64,000 nucleotides of DNA, taken from the NCBI GenBank assembly GCA_028641055.1, contig CM054060.1, forward strand, positions 295,919,480 through 295,983,479, written 5' to 3'. Within the stretch, counting starts at the first letter, position 1; each line of letters begins with the position of its first letter. This document shows, one piece after another, positions 10,780 through 22,060 of the stretch. The notes beneath the pieces are model-generated. The model ran no database searches. It had not been told where the DNA came from and was given only the letters and a program-made list of their open reading frames with translations. This stretch comes from Alopecurus myosuroides (taxonomy: Eukaryota; Streptophyta; Magnoliopsida; Poales; Poaceae). The translations under genes and the position numbers were made by a program.

Positions 10780-12260
10780 TGTAGCATCCTCACATTTAAT
10801 AATGTAAGAACTACTGTGTTATTGTGCTAGTCCCTGGATCAATTTCTAGCACCACAGTTCAAAATGAAATATCATGCAAATGCATCAAAATCTATTACAT
10901 CGCATGATCCAGTCTTTACAAAATATGATTACAACTTGCATAGTCTTAGAAGACTACCAGGAAACATGGAGTTACAACGAAAAACATAGTACAACATTGA
11001 GCCTCATCTTCTTCCTGTGCCACAGGCAAAACATGTTGGTTGTAGACTCGAGATCCTGAACAAAACCTCACTCGTCTTCAAAATCATCTGTAGGATGGAA
11101 TATGCAGCCACAAGGGGTCAATACAATTTAATGAATTGGCAAGTAACACTATGGTGGATATAAAATGGCAAGACTATATCTACATGCATATTTGTCTTGG
11201 TGGAGTTTAGGCTATTTTAAAAAGCAAGTTTTTCCCTAACACTTTTGAAAATGAGTTTTCTTTTCAAAGATTGGCACCATGGGACAAACCCATGTGCACC
11301 AAAACTAATATTTCCTTAGCCAAAATTTTATTCTTCAAAACAGTGTTGAGATTCTTCTGTCCATCCTTGTTCAGCTGCTCGAAGTCGTCCATTACTGGGG
11401 ACACGGCTATGATCATAGTTTCTAACTCTGCAGAGGTTGTGCACTTTCACCCTTTGTCTTCAATTAGCCCAAACATCCTATACACGTGGAATGCATTAAG
11501 GAAAGGGGATACTTGAGACGAGATCTTTCAGAAGCAAGAATTCAACCCAACCGGCAAGACCCGTTCCACCTATAATTATTCTATATATGCTTTTCAAGCC
11601 TCAGCTGAACTCTCACAACCTAGTTGATCAAGACAGAGCCCATATTGTCAAAAGGTTGCAGGGGAATTTACTAAACTTAGATGACTTGGTAATCTCTTTC
11701 TTTCCTGGGTGGCATTCCTCAGGTGAACTCCATAGGAGATTAAATGCCCTAAGGAGACACTCAACTTTCGACAACCACGCAATACCAAACCCACCTAGGT
11801 GGTTCATTGAAGTTTATACTTAGAATGTTTCCACAACATCAATAATACAATTTTGGTAGCAAGGATAAGAATGTACTAAGTAATGAGGCTTCAAAATAAC
11901 AAGTCTAAAGGATGGCTACACACTACTTAGGTTTTGCATAGCATAGTAATAACTTAGTAAAAAAATCCCTATCATGCATACCACTCAAAACTCTAGTAAT
12001 GCATAGTAAAAATATGGGAGATTTGATGGTGTGTTACTTGCCTTTGAAGTTGGTGGAGAACAATCACCTCTCTTCACAAAAGAACTTTGCTCTCCGTACA
12101 ATCTAAACATTGAAAAACACAACAGAATAAACAAGCATGCTAACAAACATAAAAACAATTGAAGAAAACATATAAAGCAACAATCAAATCAAAGGAAAAC
12201 ATGTGAAAACATTTAGTTTCAATGCACAAAAGAAAACTAAGGATTGTTAACGAACATACA
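10780..12260 (-). repeat. LARD#1 5' LTR, first part (minus)
   Basis: This copy is nearly collinear with 4824-6270. It is then interrupted at 12260 by the Tat Gypsy, whose TSD ATACA is 12256-12260. The last part (about 12141-12260) carries an internal duplication of roughly 110 bases not seen in the left LTR. Small ORFs in it have equivalents in the left LTR but no recognised product. Confidence 0.88.
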
Positions 12261-13156
12261 TGTCGGGGGGTTACCCCCGAGTAGGGGTAAGGCAAGTGCT
12301 AAAGACAAGGTCAAAGGTGCTGTTTGACCGGGTAGACGGCTACCCGGTACTTGCTACCCGGTAGGTTTCTATCCGGCCGTACCAGCCAATGGCCAAGAGG
12401 AGGAATCAAGCAAGTTATGTTCGTCCGAGTAGAGGAGTTGGTCCGAGTAGAGGGAGTGAGTTCCTACTCGGTCCTGAAGTCAATGGAGCCGTTCTGACAA
12501 GGGATCCTGCGTATCCTGCATCCGTATCGGCGTGCGGTTCAACTTACGGAGCGCGTGATTATCCTCGCTACGGCGTGGCTACAGTGCGGTAGGCGCCTGT
12601 CAAGTCCTGTCACTGACGGAGGGGACAGGACAGGGCTAGGGGCCTACCCTATCTCGCTGACAAGGTGGACAGGTCCCATCTCCGAACGGCGCGACGACTT
12701 ACGGCGCCCGCGTCAGCGAGAAGCCGGAGGCGTGCTCTGTTCTGCAGTGTGCCTGTCACATCAGTTGTACCTTATAGTCTTATTCTATTCGGCTGGGCAC
12801 CAATATATAAGGTGCCCTGCCCCCTCCTGTGCGAGGGTCGACACTAGAGGTTGCCTTGAGACACACAAGGTTGCTTCATTTCACACAGAGAGAACTAGAG
12901 AGTTAGAGTCGCTACTCGGATGAAGGCCTGTTTTGTACTGTGGCTACTCGGTAACACACATATAGAGAGAAAGGCAGGAGTAGGGGTGTTACCTCCACAC
13001 GAGGGCCCTGAACCTGGGTAAGATCTTGTTGTTCGCAGTGCTTGAGACATCCCACACGCGGCTACTCGCCGTGTGATCCCTCCCCGAGCACCTCCAGCGT
13101 CCATCGGCCCCAACAATTAGCCATCCCATGGCATCTGCCGTGATACCACCACGACA
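12261..13156 (+). repeat. 5' LTR of the Tat Gypsy
   Basis: The ends are TGTCG...CGACA. A perfect 9-bp hairpin (ACCGGGTAG at 12327-12335, CTACCCGGT at 12340-12348) and several CCGAGTAG/CTACTCGG words occur near the start. A TATA box lies at 12804-12810. ORFs seen inside (for example 12389-12592 and 12555-12923) are repeated in the other LTR and are not treated as genes. Confidence 0.95.
12804..12810 (+). promoter_or_regulatory. TATA box of the Tat Gypsy LTR
   Basis: TATATAA follows CACCAA and is kept in the 3' LTR at the equivalent place (TATATAA in CACCAGTATATAAGG, about 26993). It is the likely start signal for the genomic transcript. Confidence 0.65.
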
Positions 13157-13177
13157 GTTGGCGTCCACCGTAGGGCC
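13157..13177 (+). other. Primer-binding site of the Tat Gypsy
   Basis: GTTGGCGTCCACCGTAGGG follows directly after the LTR. It is a slightly altered form of the GTTGGCGCCCACCGTGGGG motif seen after many grass Tat LTRs. Confidence 0.75.
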
Positions 13178-15560
13178 ACCAGCGGCGCTGGCTGGAGTCC
13201 ATGTTCGGACGAGACTCATTTCTGCTACTGGGGAGCGCGTGGTCTGTGGCCTTGTCCACAGATTCGGCTCCTTCGACTTCATCACCGACAACGCCGGAGA
13301 TTTCGGCGGTAGGCCCATGCCGGCAGGCGGTTCGGTGCTCTCCTTCGGCTCGCACCTCGTCTACGTCGCCACCACCGTCATCCGCGAGTTCCCAGAGGAG
13401 GTGCTCGTCGCGGAGGATCCTCCTGCTGTGCTCGCTGCCCGCGGAAAGCCAACTGGCTGTTCTGCGGACTGCGTGGAGGTGATGATGACCGGCCCGGCTA
13501 CCGATGCCGGGAAGGGCGCGGCTGCTACCACGGGAGTCATCGAGGAACCTGCTGGCCCAAGTGCTGGCCAGAGGTTCCACAAGCCCTACGAGAAGGACTC
13601 GAACATGCCTCCTTCCACAACACCGACGATGCCGGCATCCGCCGTGCGGATGGGCATGCCGCCTCCCACCAAGCTTGAGCTCATGACCATGAGGGCGCAG
13701 CTCGACCAGCAGCGTCAGGTGCTACTTGCTGAGCACCTGGAGCTGGAGAAGGTTAGGCTTGAGCTTAGCCTAGACCAAAATGAGTACAACAAGGCCCACG
13801 GCTTTACTCCTATTGTTAGGAGGCCTATCAAGCTAGGCACTACTCGTCGCAACTTAGGCACCGAGATGGCAGTAGTGGGAGAGGCTCCTAGCTAGTCTGC
13901 CACTTTAAACACTGCTACTAGGCCCAAGTACAGCACCCCCGCCAAAACACTTAGAGCTGCAGAGGTTGTAGCTGCTGAGTTGCCGAATCTAGCCGGCGAC
14001 GCGCGCTAGGCAGCAGGAGAGGCTCAATGAGCTAGTGCTAGAAGCTGCTAGGCAGAATGAGGAGTTCCGGAAAGCCAATCCGGGTGATGGTGCTTCTCAG
14101 ATTGTGCACTCGCGTGCAACGAGATCTCATGACCAGGCGTCATCACCGCTTCCCAACCGCGAGAGGGACCAGAGTGTGCACTCTGAGAAGAGTAGACAGA
14201 TGCAGGTGTACGACCCGGCTCTCGCCGCAAAACAGCACGCTGTGCCGCGAGAGTTCGGTCAGAAACACAACTCTGCAGGAGCAGGCTATCAAGCCCATAA
14301 AGCTCACAGTAAGAGGCAAGATGGAGGCAACGAGGGACCTTCTCGGCGTCCTGCTGCTCAGCCTACTCGGCAGAGGACGCAGCAGCCAGCTGCAGCACAG
14401 CCGCGTGCGGCTGCACCAGCAGCCAACCCGGTGGTGCAGCCCGCTGTTGTGCAGGAGAACAAATATGATGATGGCTACTCGGCGATGGGGCTAGCCGGCT
14501 ATGCTGACCCAGAAATGTCGCTGACCGTCTGGGTGACCGCATGTTGGATCCCAGTGATGCAAGATACAAGCTGGACCGGATTAATCTGTCCGCGCAACTC
14601 GAGAACAAGGGGCCGCCTGGCCCAGAATGCTTTGGTCCTCGTATCATGAATGAGCCATCCGTGAACAACTTTCAGCTGGCCAGGGGGACCAAGTGCTACA
14701 ATGGGAGTACCAAGCTAGAAGATTGGTTGAGTGACTACGTCACGGCCGTGCACATTGCAGGCGGCAACCGGAGATGGGCTGTGCGGTATGTTCCGCAAAT
14801 GCTAGAGGGTCCAGCTCGTACTTGGCTCAACAACCTGCCCAAGGACAGTATCAATTGCTGGCTGGACTTCTCGGAGGCCTTCATCAGCAACTTCACCAGC
14901 ACCTACAAGAGGCCGAATAGGCCGCAGCAACTGTCCGCGTGCAAGCAGCGGGAAGATGAGACCGACCGCGAGTATCTTACTCGGTGGAGCACCTTGAGGA
15001 ACACCTGTGAAGGTGTGAATGAGGCCCATGCCATTACTTGGTTTGCTCAGGGATGCAGGCATGGCAGCATGTTGTGGCAGAAGCTGCAGCGAGAGATGCC
15101 GAGTACTCTCGCCGAGACAATCAAGATTGCAGATATGTATGCACTCGGCGACCCAACTCAGCCTCTGATGGACTCTCCTGAGCCGAGAAGGAACTACAAC
15201 AGCAACAAGCGCAATGATTTCCGCAACAAGCACAGAGGTGACCGGATTGATACTCGGTATGATCCCGAGGAGGTGAATGTTGTGACCACGGCAGCCAGGA
15301 GTAGACAAAGTCAAAAAACTGCTGGAGTCCAGTACGGGCAAAACCAGAATCAGGGCCAAGGCATCAAGAAGCCGTACAATGCTCCCCAGCAGGGTAGCGG
15401 CAACTCGGATCCTGCTCCAAACTTTGTCTTTCGGAGCATGAGAGATGGGCCATGCAGTTTCCATACTCGGCACCCGGCTAGGCCAGCCAACCACACTACT
15501 CGGCAGTGCAGCTGGTGGGAACAGATCAAGAATGAGGGCCTGCCCCTCCTCCTCCTCTGC
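13178..15560 (+). pseudogene. gag: Tat Gypsy gag
   Basis: Gag-like sequence runs in three frames. The first, to 13895, has a coiled-coil stretch (about 13670-13790, MRAQLDQQRQVLLAEHLELE). A stop at 13893-13895 and a TAG near 14009 separate it from 14035-14649, rich in Gln, Ala and Pro. From about 14541 the retrotransposon gag domain is clear (LARGTKCYNGSTKLEDWL; YVPQMLEGPARTWLNNLP; FTSTYKRP). A C/H cluster follows at about 15448-15515 (C-x2-H, then H and C), in the place of the zinc knuckle. A frameshift near 15545-15560, in a CCTCCTCCTC run, joins gag to the protease frame. The intact relative would probably be one continuous gag-pol; here it is broken. Confidence 0.85.
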
Positions 15561-15577
15561 CAGCTGCGAATGCCAAT

Positions 15578-16645
15578 GTGCAGCCTATTCGGGCAGCTCC
15601 TCCCAGGCCTGCAGTGTTCCCGAGAAGAGAGAATGTGAACCAGGTGGCTTTAGGAGCCAACCGCAACTACAACTACAACAACAACGACCGCAACCGCAAT
15701 TTCTACACCCGCAACAACAGAGGCAACAACAACAACAGAGGCAACTACAACAACAACAACCAAGGCAACAACAACAACGGCAACAATGGTGGTGGAGACC
15801 GCAACCAGTACCAGGAACACCATGAGAGCTACATGATATTCACCTCCGAGCCTGTCGACAAGCAGTCGCTGCACAGGCGTGCGATGGAGGTCAATGCTGT
15901 GATCCCTGCTGTGCCTCATTACCTGCACTGGTGCAACCAAGAGATCACGTGGTCCAGAGCTGATCATCCTAGGGTGATGCCCAACCCGGGTAGCTATGCT
16001 TTGGTGGTGGATCCCACCTTCTTGGGTACTCAGAAGAATGTCAGGTTCAGCAAGGTCCTGATCGACAATGGCAGCAGCATCAACATTGTGTACCGGGACA
16101 CACTAGAGAAGCTCGGGATGGCCGAGAACATGTTGCTACCCAGCAGGACCACTTTCCATGGCATTGTGACAGGATTTTCTTGCTCTCCAATCGTCCGCGT
16201 CTGGATAGACGTTCTATTTGGTACCAGGGAGAACTGCCGCACTGAGAGCCTGTCGTTCGAGGTAGTTGATCATCAGAGCCCCTACCATGCTCTACTCGGC
16301 AGGCCTGCCCTCAGCAAGTTCATGGCCTCTACCCATGCTGCATACTTGAAGATGAAGATCCCTGGTCCCAATGGAGTCGTCACCATCTCGGGTGATTACA
16401 AGAGGTCTTTGGAGTGTGCCTCTGCTAGTTCTCAGCTGGCGGAATCCATGGTCATTGCTGCCGAGAAGAAGAAGATACATGAGGTGGTGGCTATGGCGCA
16501 AGCAGCGCAAGATGGTGCGCCTGGCATGCCGAGTTCCCAGTATGGGACTGCGTTCCAGGCGTCCCAGGAGACAAAGAAGGTCCATGTTGATCCTGAGTTC
16601 CCAGACCGTGTTGACATTATTGGCGCCGGGTTGGGAGAGCAATAG
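15578..16645 (+). CDS. pro: Tat Gypsy aspartic protease domain, open frame ending in TAG
   Basis: The 355-residue frame begins with the end of gag, including an Asn-rich region (AAC repeats, about 15655-15800). The protease follows: catalytic DNGSS motif in KVLIDNGSSINIVY (about 16054-16095), then the HALLGRPAL block at about 16288-16314, which matches the family's second signature (I/L-L-G-R). Asp-Asn-Gly in place of the usual Asp-Ser/Thr-Gly may reduce activity but occurs in plant Gypsy proteases. The frame stops at TAG 16643-16645 while RT continues downstream in the same frame, so the stop is probably one nonsense change in a once-continuous polyprotein. Confidence 0.85.
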   Translation: MQPIRAAPPRPAVFPRRENVNQVALGANRNYNYNNNDRNRNFYTRNNRGNNNNRGNYNNNNQGNNNNGNNGGGDRNQYQEHHESYMIFTSEPVDKQSLHRRAMEVNAVIPAVPHYLHWCNQEITWSRADHPRVMPNPGSYALVVDPTFLGTQKNVRFSKVLIDNGSSINIVYRDTLEKLGMAENMLLPSRTTFHGIVTGFSCSPIVRVWIDVLFGTRENCRTESLSFEVVDHQSPYHALLGRPALSKFMASTHAAYLKMKIPGPNGVVTISGDYKRSLECASASSQLAESMVIAAEKKKIHEVVAMAQAAQDGAPGMPSSQYGTAFQASQETKKVHVDPEFPDRVDIIGAGLGEQ

Positions 16646-17790
16646 GAAAGCGAGCTCATCCACTTCCTCCGTGAGAATCGGGACGTCTTTGCCTGGTCCA
16701 ATGAGGATTTGCCGGGTGTCCCGAGGGAGTTGGTTGAGCACTCGCTATATGTGCGGCATGATGCAAAGCCAGTTAAGCAGGCTATGCGCGCTATCAGCGA
16801 TCAGATCACCAAGCTGCTGATAAGCAACTTTATCATGGAGGTATTGCATCCGGACTGGCTAGCCAACCCGGTTATGGTTGAGAAGAAGAAAGAGGACCCC
16901 AAGGCCGACACCGCATGGCGTATGTGCGTAGACTACACCGACCTGAACAAGGCCTGCCCCAAGGATCCCTTTCCGCTACCCCGCATAGATCAGGTGATCG
17001 ATTCCACTGCTGGTTGTGAGCTTTTGTCTTTCATAGATGCCTACTCTGGTTTTCATCATATAGCTCTCAACCCTGCTGATCAAATAAAGACTGCCTTTAT
17101 TACCCCGTACGGGGCTTATTGCTATCGTGTCATGTGCTTTGGGTTGCGAAATGCTGGGGCTACCTATCAGAGATGCATGCAGAAATGCTTGCATGATCAA
17201 ATCGGCAAAAATGTGCAGGTGTACGTAGATGACATTGTCATCAAAACGAATAAACACATACTCTGCTTAGTGACATTGAGGAAACATTTGCCAACTTGCG
17301 CAAGTACAAGATGAAACTGAATCCGACTAAATGCACCTTTTGCGTCCCGGCTGGCAAGCTACTCGGCTTCTTGGTATCCAGAGGCCAATCCTTCAAAAAT
17401 AAAAGCTATAGAGAGCATGTCTTTGCCGAGATCACTGAAGGATGTGCAGAAATTCACTGGTTGCTTGGCTTCTCTGAGCCGCTTCCTGGGCAGAATGGGC
17501 GAGAATGCCTTGCCTCTGTATCAGTTGATGAAGAAGAATGACAAGTTTGTCTGGACACCGCAAGCTGATGTAGCATGCAAGGAATTGAAAGCCATGCTGG
17601 GCAGCGCTCCCATCTTGGCTAGTCCGCTACCCAAAGAGCCCATGCTGCTATACATTACTGCGACTAACCGGGTGGTCAGTGTTGTGATTGTGGTGGAAAG
17701 AGAAGAGGAAGGCAGGACTGTGCAGCGGCCAGTATACTATCTCAGTGAGGTGCTGTCCAGCTCCAAGCAGAACTACCCGCATTCCAGAAG
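16646..17790 (+). pseudogene. pol: Tat Gypsy reverse transcriptase and RNase H
   Basis: RT converts element RNA to DNA in the particle. The first open piece (to 17314) has WRMCVDYTDLNKACPKD, PLPRID, the FIDAYSGFHHI block, the GLRNAGATYQR block and an intact YVDD catalytic box (about 17222-17233). Two frame changes follow (about 17275 and 17390-17420), the middle piece reading KLNPTKCTFCVPAGKLLGFL. The thumb/RNase H part resumes in 17417-17794 (KDVQKFTGCLASLSRFLGRM; FVWTPQA; QRPVYYLSEVL). It breaks again near 17785 before the tether region. The catalytic YVDD is preserved although the frame is not. Confidence 0.9.
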
Positions 17791-18560
17791 ATGACTTACG
17801 GCGTGTACCTGGGCGCCAAGAAGCTGAAACACTATTTCCAAGAGCATCCCATCACCGTGGTGAGTTCTGCACCCATCTCGGATATCATGGCCAACAAGGA
17901 GGCAACTGGTAGAGTAGCCAAGTGGGCGATTGAGCTGGCCGCATACGCTCCTTCGTACGCAAGACGAGAAGCCATCAAGTCACAGATCCTAGCAGATTTT
18001 CGGGTAGATTGGGCTGAGGTGCAGTATGAGCCTCCTTCGCCAGTAGCCAACTACTGGAAGATGCATTTTGATGGCTCCAAAGTGACGGAAGGCCTTGGTG
18101 CTGGCGTGGTGCTCACGTCACCCAAACGAGATCAACTCAAGTATGTGCTGCAGATCCATTTCAATGCATCCAACAATGTAGCAGAGTACGAGGCCGTGGT
18201 ACACGGCTTGAAGGTGGCCAAGGAGGTTGGCGTGCAGCACATCATCTGTTATGGCGACTCAGATCTGGTGGTGCAGCAAGTATCAGGCACCTGGGATGCT
18301 CTAGATGCCAACATGGCATCATATCGGTTTCTGGTGCAAACCATGACTGGTTTCTTTGAAGGATGCGAGTTCCAACACATACATCGGGCAGAGAATGAGG
18401 CAGCTGATGAGCTGTCTAAGTTGGGGTCTTCTCGGCAGTATATCCCGGCTGGGATTGCCTTGGAGCATTTGAGAAAGCCATCCATCAAGCCATCCCCCAA
18501 CTCGGATTCCATTTTTGTTCCTTCTCTGCCTGGCGAGGAAGCTGTTCCCATGGAGATTGA
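17791..18560 (+). CDS. Second, archaeal-type RNase H of the Tat Gypsy
   Basis: From about 17791 the frame gives the end of the first RNase H/tether (KHYFQEHPITVVS; KWAIELAAYAPSY). A separate RNase H follows at about 18060-18440: MHFDGSKVTEGLGAG (first acidic residue), NNVAEYEAVVHGL (Glu), CYGDSDLVVQQVSG (Asp), and HRAENEAADELSKLGS (terminal Asp). A second RNase H downstream of the normal one marks Tat-lineage Gypsy elements and is thought to improve primer and template removal. The open frame continues into the Pro/Gly/Thr repeat spacer and ends at 18975 out of frame with integrase. Confidence 0.9.
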
Positions 18561-18574
18561 CTGGGAGGCTGCAA

Positions 18575-18745
18575 AAGAGAACCCGGGGACTGCCGTCTCC
18601 AACCCGGGGACTGGCACCTGCAACCCAGGGACTGTCCCTTCTTACTCAGGGACTGCCCCTCCTAACTTGGGGACTGCCCCTCCTAACTCGGGGACTGTCC
18701 CATTCATTGAAGGGGTCCTTGCTGAGTGCTCGGGGACTCGTCTCC
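18575..18745 (+). repeat. Degenerate GGGGACTG tandem repeats between RNase H and integrase
   Basis: About seven imperfect copies of a 20-27 base unit containing C(C/T)(C/A/T)GGGGACTG code for P-G/S-G-T repeats (NPGTAV, NPGTGT, NPGTVP, YSGTAP, NLGTAP, NSGTVP). The core CTCGGGGACT is the same as the purine tract next to the 3' LTR and recurs elsewhere in the element. A frame change into the integrase ORF happens at the end of the array. Confidence 0.8.
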
Positions 18746-20087
18746 AACTCAGAAGAGGAAGGTGGTGGCTGATCCAATGGAACTGGACGAACCAGTGTTT
18801 CCCATCCGGGAGACACCGAGTTGGGCTCTGCCCATATTATCCTTTCGAAAGGACGGCACCTTGCCGAGTGATGAGGTTACCGCAAGACAAATTCAGAGAA
18901 GATCCAAGGGCGATACTATCTTCAGAGATGTGCTGCATAGAAGAAGTCCTACTGGTGTGCTGCAGCGCTGTGTAGAGCCAGAGAAAGGAGAAGAAATTCT
19001 GTTGGAGATACACCAAGGAGAATGCGGGCATCACGCCTCTTCTCGGGCTCTAGTAAACAAGGCTTTTCGGCATGGCTTCTTTTGGCTCACTGCCTTGAAG
19101 AAAGCTGAAGATATTGTGAGAAAGTGCAACGGCTGCCAAAGATTTGCAAGTAAGATTCATATGCCAGCTTCCGAGTTGAAGACCATTCCCATTACTTGGC
19201 CATTTGCAGTTTGGTGTCTGGATATGGTGGGTCCTTTCAAGTCGGCTAGAGGCAACATGACTCACATCTTGGTCATGGTTGACAAGTTCACCAAGTGGAT
19301 TGAGGTGAAGCCTATTCGGAAGTGCGATGGAGTCACTGCTGTGAGTTTTCTGAAGGATGTGATCCTGAGGTATGGCTACCCGCACAACATTATCACGGAT
19401 AATGGCACAAACTTTGATGAGGGTGCTTTTGCGAGGTTCTGCAGAGCTAAGCACATTCGGCTAGATGTTGCATCTGTTGCGCATCCCGCCTCCAATGGGC
19501 AAGTTGAAAGAGCAAATGGCATGGTGCTATCCGGCATAAAGCCAAGGTTGATTGAGCCACTGCTGAAAACACCTGGGTGTTGGCTAGACGAGTTGCCAGC
19601 GGTGTTGTGGAGTCTAAGGACTACCCCTAACCGATCAACCGGCTACACACCATTCTTCCTGGTATATGGAGCTGAGGCCGTGTTGCCCACTGACCTAGAG
19701 CATGACTCGCCCCGAGTAACCCTCTACACTGAGGCAGAGGCTAGAGAAGCTCGAGAAAATGACGTTGACCTGCTAGAAGAAGCAAGAGAGCTAACTCTGT
19801 CACGTTCAGCTGTTTACCAGCAAAACTTGAGGCATTATCATAGCCGGAAAGTGAGCCCAAGGGTTTTCCGAGAAGGAGACATGGTACTTAGGCTCGTGCA
19901 GCGCACAGCCGGGATGCACAAGCTTTCCCCTCCGTGGGAAGGGCCGTTCATTGTGAGCAAGGCTTTGCACAATGATGCCTACTATCTAGTTGACGCAGAA
20001 CCACCCCAGAAGAACAGGCCGGATAGGGCTGGAGAGGAATCCAAGCGCCCTTGGAATGTAGCTCTACTTCGACGTTTTCACTCATGA
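18726..20087 (+). CDS. int: Tat Gypsy integrase, open frame of 453 residues
   Basis: Integrase inserts the cDNA into the genome. The frame has the HHCC zinc module (HQGECGHH around 19009-19032, then CNGC at about 19126-19137). The DDE core follows: Asp in WCLDMVGPF (about 19219), Asp in IITDNGTNF (about 19399), and Glu in NGQVERANG (about 19507). WSLRTTPNRSTGYTPF and VYGAEAVLP follow. The C-terminus holds the GPY/F-type block (LSPPWEGPFIV, about 19923-19955). All catalytic residues look present and the frame is open to 20087, making this the best-preserved coding domain in the window. The start given is the first ATG; the natural start is inside the polyprotein. Confidence 0.92.
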   Translation: MLGDSSPTQKRKVVADPMELDEPVFPIRETPSWALPILSFRKDGTLPSDEVTARQIQRRSKGDTIFRDVLHRRSPTGVLQRCVEPEKGEEILLEIHQGECGHHASSRALVNKAFRHGFFWLTALKKAEDIVRKCNGCQRFASKIHMPASELKTIPITWPFAVWCLDMVGPFKSARGNMTHILVMVDKFTKWIEVKPIRKCDGVTAVSFLKDVILRYGYPHNIITDNGTNFDEGAFARFCRAKHIRLDVASVAHPASNGQVERANGMVLSGIKPRLIEPLLKTPGCWLDELPAVLWSLRTTPNRSTGYTPFFLVYGAEAVLPTDLEHDSPRVTLYTEAEAREARENDVDLLEEARELTLSRSAVYQQNLRHYHSRKVSPRVFREGDMVLRLVQRTAGMHKLSPPWEGPFIVSKALHNDAYYLVDAEPPQKNRPDRAGEESKRPWNVALLRRFHS

Positions 20088-20723
20088 GCAAACTGTGTAT
20101 GTACTTTCTTATCCGAGTTAAAACTTCTATTCAGCAATCTGAAATTGAACTCGGGGACTGCCCTCGTCCAAATTGCTCCTTGTGTTTATCTTGTTCTTAC
20201 TTTGTCTATTAGGTTGAACCACTTAGAATTTCAAAAGCATACAAAGTAGTGTGTTTAAACCCACCGGACACTCTGCGACTCTGCTACTGTCCGCAACCCG
20301 GCTTCATGGCAAGCCAGAGAACAAGCCAAAGGGTCAATGAACACATGAAAAATTGCAAAGGGAAGGAAGCGTGTGGCAACCGAATAGAGTGTTTTTTACT
20401 ATTTTTTCTTTTCGGCTAAGTGGTGGCAGCGTTACTATGATTTTTCTAAGTGGCTAAGTATTTGAAACTCCAACTTTGAAATCTTGTGACTCGACTACCA
20501 AAAAAGCAACAAGTTGCAGGTAAGAGCTGAGACAAAAAGAAAGAGTGGATAAAAAATGCAACTCGGGGACTTGCATATTAACGCAACCCGGCATTGAGCC
20601 AGAGTTGCTAAGAACTTCAATTAAGTTAAAACTGAGTAGCAACAAAGACTTAATAGTATGGATACATTTGCACCCGGCATCCCGGGGATCTGATAAAAGT
20701 TTAAGATAGAGGTTTTTCAGGCA
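20088..20723. other. Spacer between integrase and the antisense gene
   Basis: No coding frame is supported. Two CTCGGGGACT-type purine motifs occur (about 20150 and 20560). This is the 3' side for both the sense integrase and the antisense gene, so any transcripts from the two strands would converge here. Confidence 0.6.
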
Positions 20724-21582
20724 TCACTCTTTGGTATCGGCGGTGTTGTCTGCCTTGGCGCTATCAGCATCGGCGTCAGCTTCAGAGTTGGCGTTGGCAG
20801 CTGGTTCTGAGGTTGCAGTGGCAACCGAGATGGGATCCGTGGCGGAGGTAGATGCATCAGACTGGAAGCTGGGCATCGGGAAGGAGCTAGTTGCGCCCAA
20901 CTCGGGAGCCGCTTGCTGGATCACCATCTCGGTGGTGATGGTGGCCTCCTGGGCGTCGGGTTGCGGCTTCTCGGCGTCAGCATCAACCTTGGCCTTCCCC
21001 TTCTCGGCGTCTCCCTTTGCTGCATCCTGCTCAAACACACTCAAGTCCTCCGACCCGGTGTCCTCTTCATCGTCCTCGTCCTCGTCCTCGTCTTCAGGCT
21101 CGGTGTCTGGCTCGGGGAGGCCATCGATGTAGGTGGCGGTGTCAGCGTAGGAGGCTATCTCGTAGGCCACTGCCTTCTGCTGAGTAACGCAGTCGGGATC
21201 CTTGGTCTACTTAGAGTCTTCGCGCATCTTGAGGATTCTATCAAGGTTGAGGTTCTCGTACCAGCTGGTGATGAAATGGAGCGGCTCGTCAGCTCCTGCC
21301 CGAGCTGCAGAGGCGCGCCATTTCTTCAACTCGGCCTTCACGCCGTTCAGCTTCTCGGTGAGCACGCTGAAGCTGTCTGGCGCAGATTGATCCGGCCAGA
21401 ACAGATCGTGGAGCTTGTATGCAGTGGACACCAGCCCTTGAGTTGGCGGAGTTGAGTCTTGATACTCAGGAAATTATCATTGACAGTGGACTTGGTGTCG
21501 ACAGGCATCCCGGATTCAGCTCGGAGTTGCTATGCCTTAGCCAGAGCAGGTGTGCTAGCGGCTCGGAGATCAGGGAAAATAT
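20724..21582 (-). pseudogene. Antisense gene exon 8: C-terminal helix and acidic tail
   Basis: After an acceptor (TTTTAG) at 21583 the exon reads DIFPDLRAASTPALAKA and a stop, shifts frame near 21440, then continues as LHDLFWPDQSAPDSFSVLTE, ELKKWRASAARAGADEPLHF and SWYENLNLDRIL. A stop at about 21205 interrupts it. The tail is extremely acidic (PDTEPEDEDEDEDDEEDTGS) and then Ala/Asp/Ser-rich, ending at TGA 20724-20726. The acidic run comes from TCCTCG repeats on + (about 21061-21095). Confidence 0.72.
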
Positions 21583-21691
21583 CTAAAAGAAAAACCAGCA
21601 AGAGTTAGAAATGGAGGCAGAGAAGAGAGGAAACCAGATAGAAAAGTGGCAGAGAAGAGAAACAGCCAGGTGCAGAGAAATGGAAACTTAC

Positions 21692-22060
21692 GTTTGAGAT
21701 CCACCAGCAGCGCGTCCAGTTTGATCTTCCAGTCCTCCTCGTCAGCAATATGCCTATCTTCAATACGGCGTGCATTGGAGATCTGGAGGATGAGTTCCTT
21801 GTTGTGCTTCTTCAGCATCGAGATCTCCATCTCAAGCGCCTTCTCTTTGGCCTTGGCTGCTGTCTTGATCTGGTCCTTCTCGGCAACCTGGTCGAGGGCG
21901 TCCTGGAGAGCAGACTTCAACTTGACTTGCATTTCTTCAAACTCCGCCCTCTCGGCGGCACACTCCTTCTCGAGCTCTGCATCTCGGGATTCCAGCTGAT
22001 GCTGCACCTCGGCAGGCATCAGGCAGTTCAAGTGCTGCTCCCGGAATGTTTTGTTCTCTT
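21692..22060 (-). CDS. Antisense gene exon 7: coiled coil
   Basis: An acceptor (CGCAG) at 22061 opens a 369-base exon without stops. It encodes a long charged heptad-like helix (HQLESRDAELEKECAAERAE; MQVKLKSALQDALDQVAEKD; KEKALEMEISMLKKHNKE) and ends at the donor GTAAGT at 21691. Exons 5 and 6 before it continue the same helix type (LEALEAERKSDAAMEQAAL; LNELKEQHQHCHAFASSVE). The pattern predicts a coiled-coil oligomerisation or partner-binding segment. Confidence 0.75.

Noticed and set aside
12389..13116. Small ORFs in the Tat Gypsy LTR (repeated at 26578-27305)
   Set aside because: They recur only because the LTR recurs, include the TATA region and show no domain.
15445..15825. Gln-rich ORF overlapping the gag/protease joint
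   Set aside because: It is the alternative frame of the AAC tract that codes for the Asn-rich linker in the protease frame.
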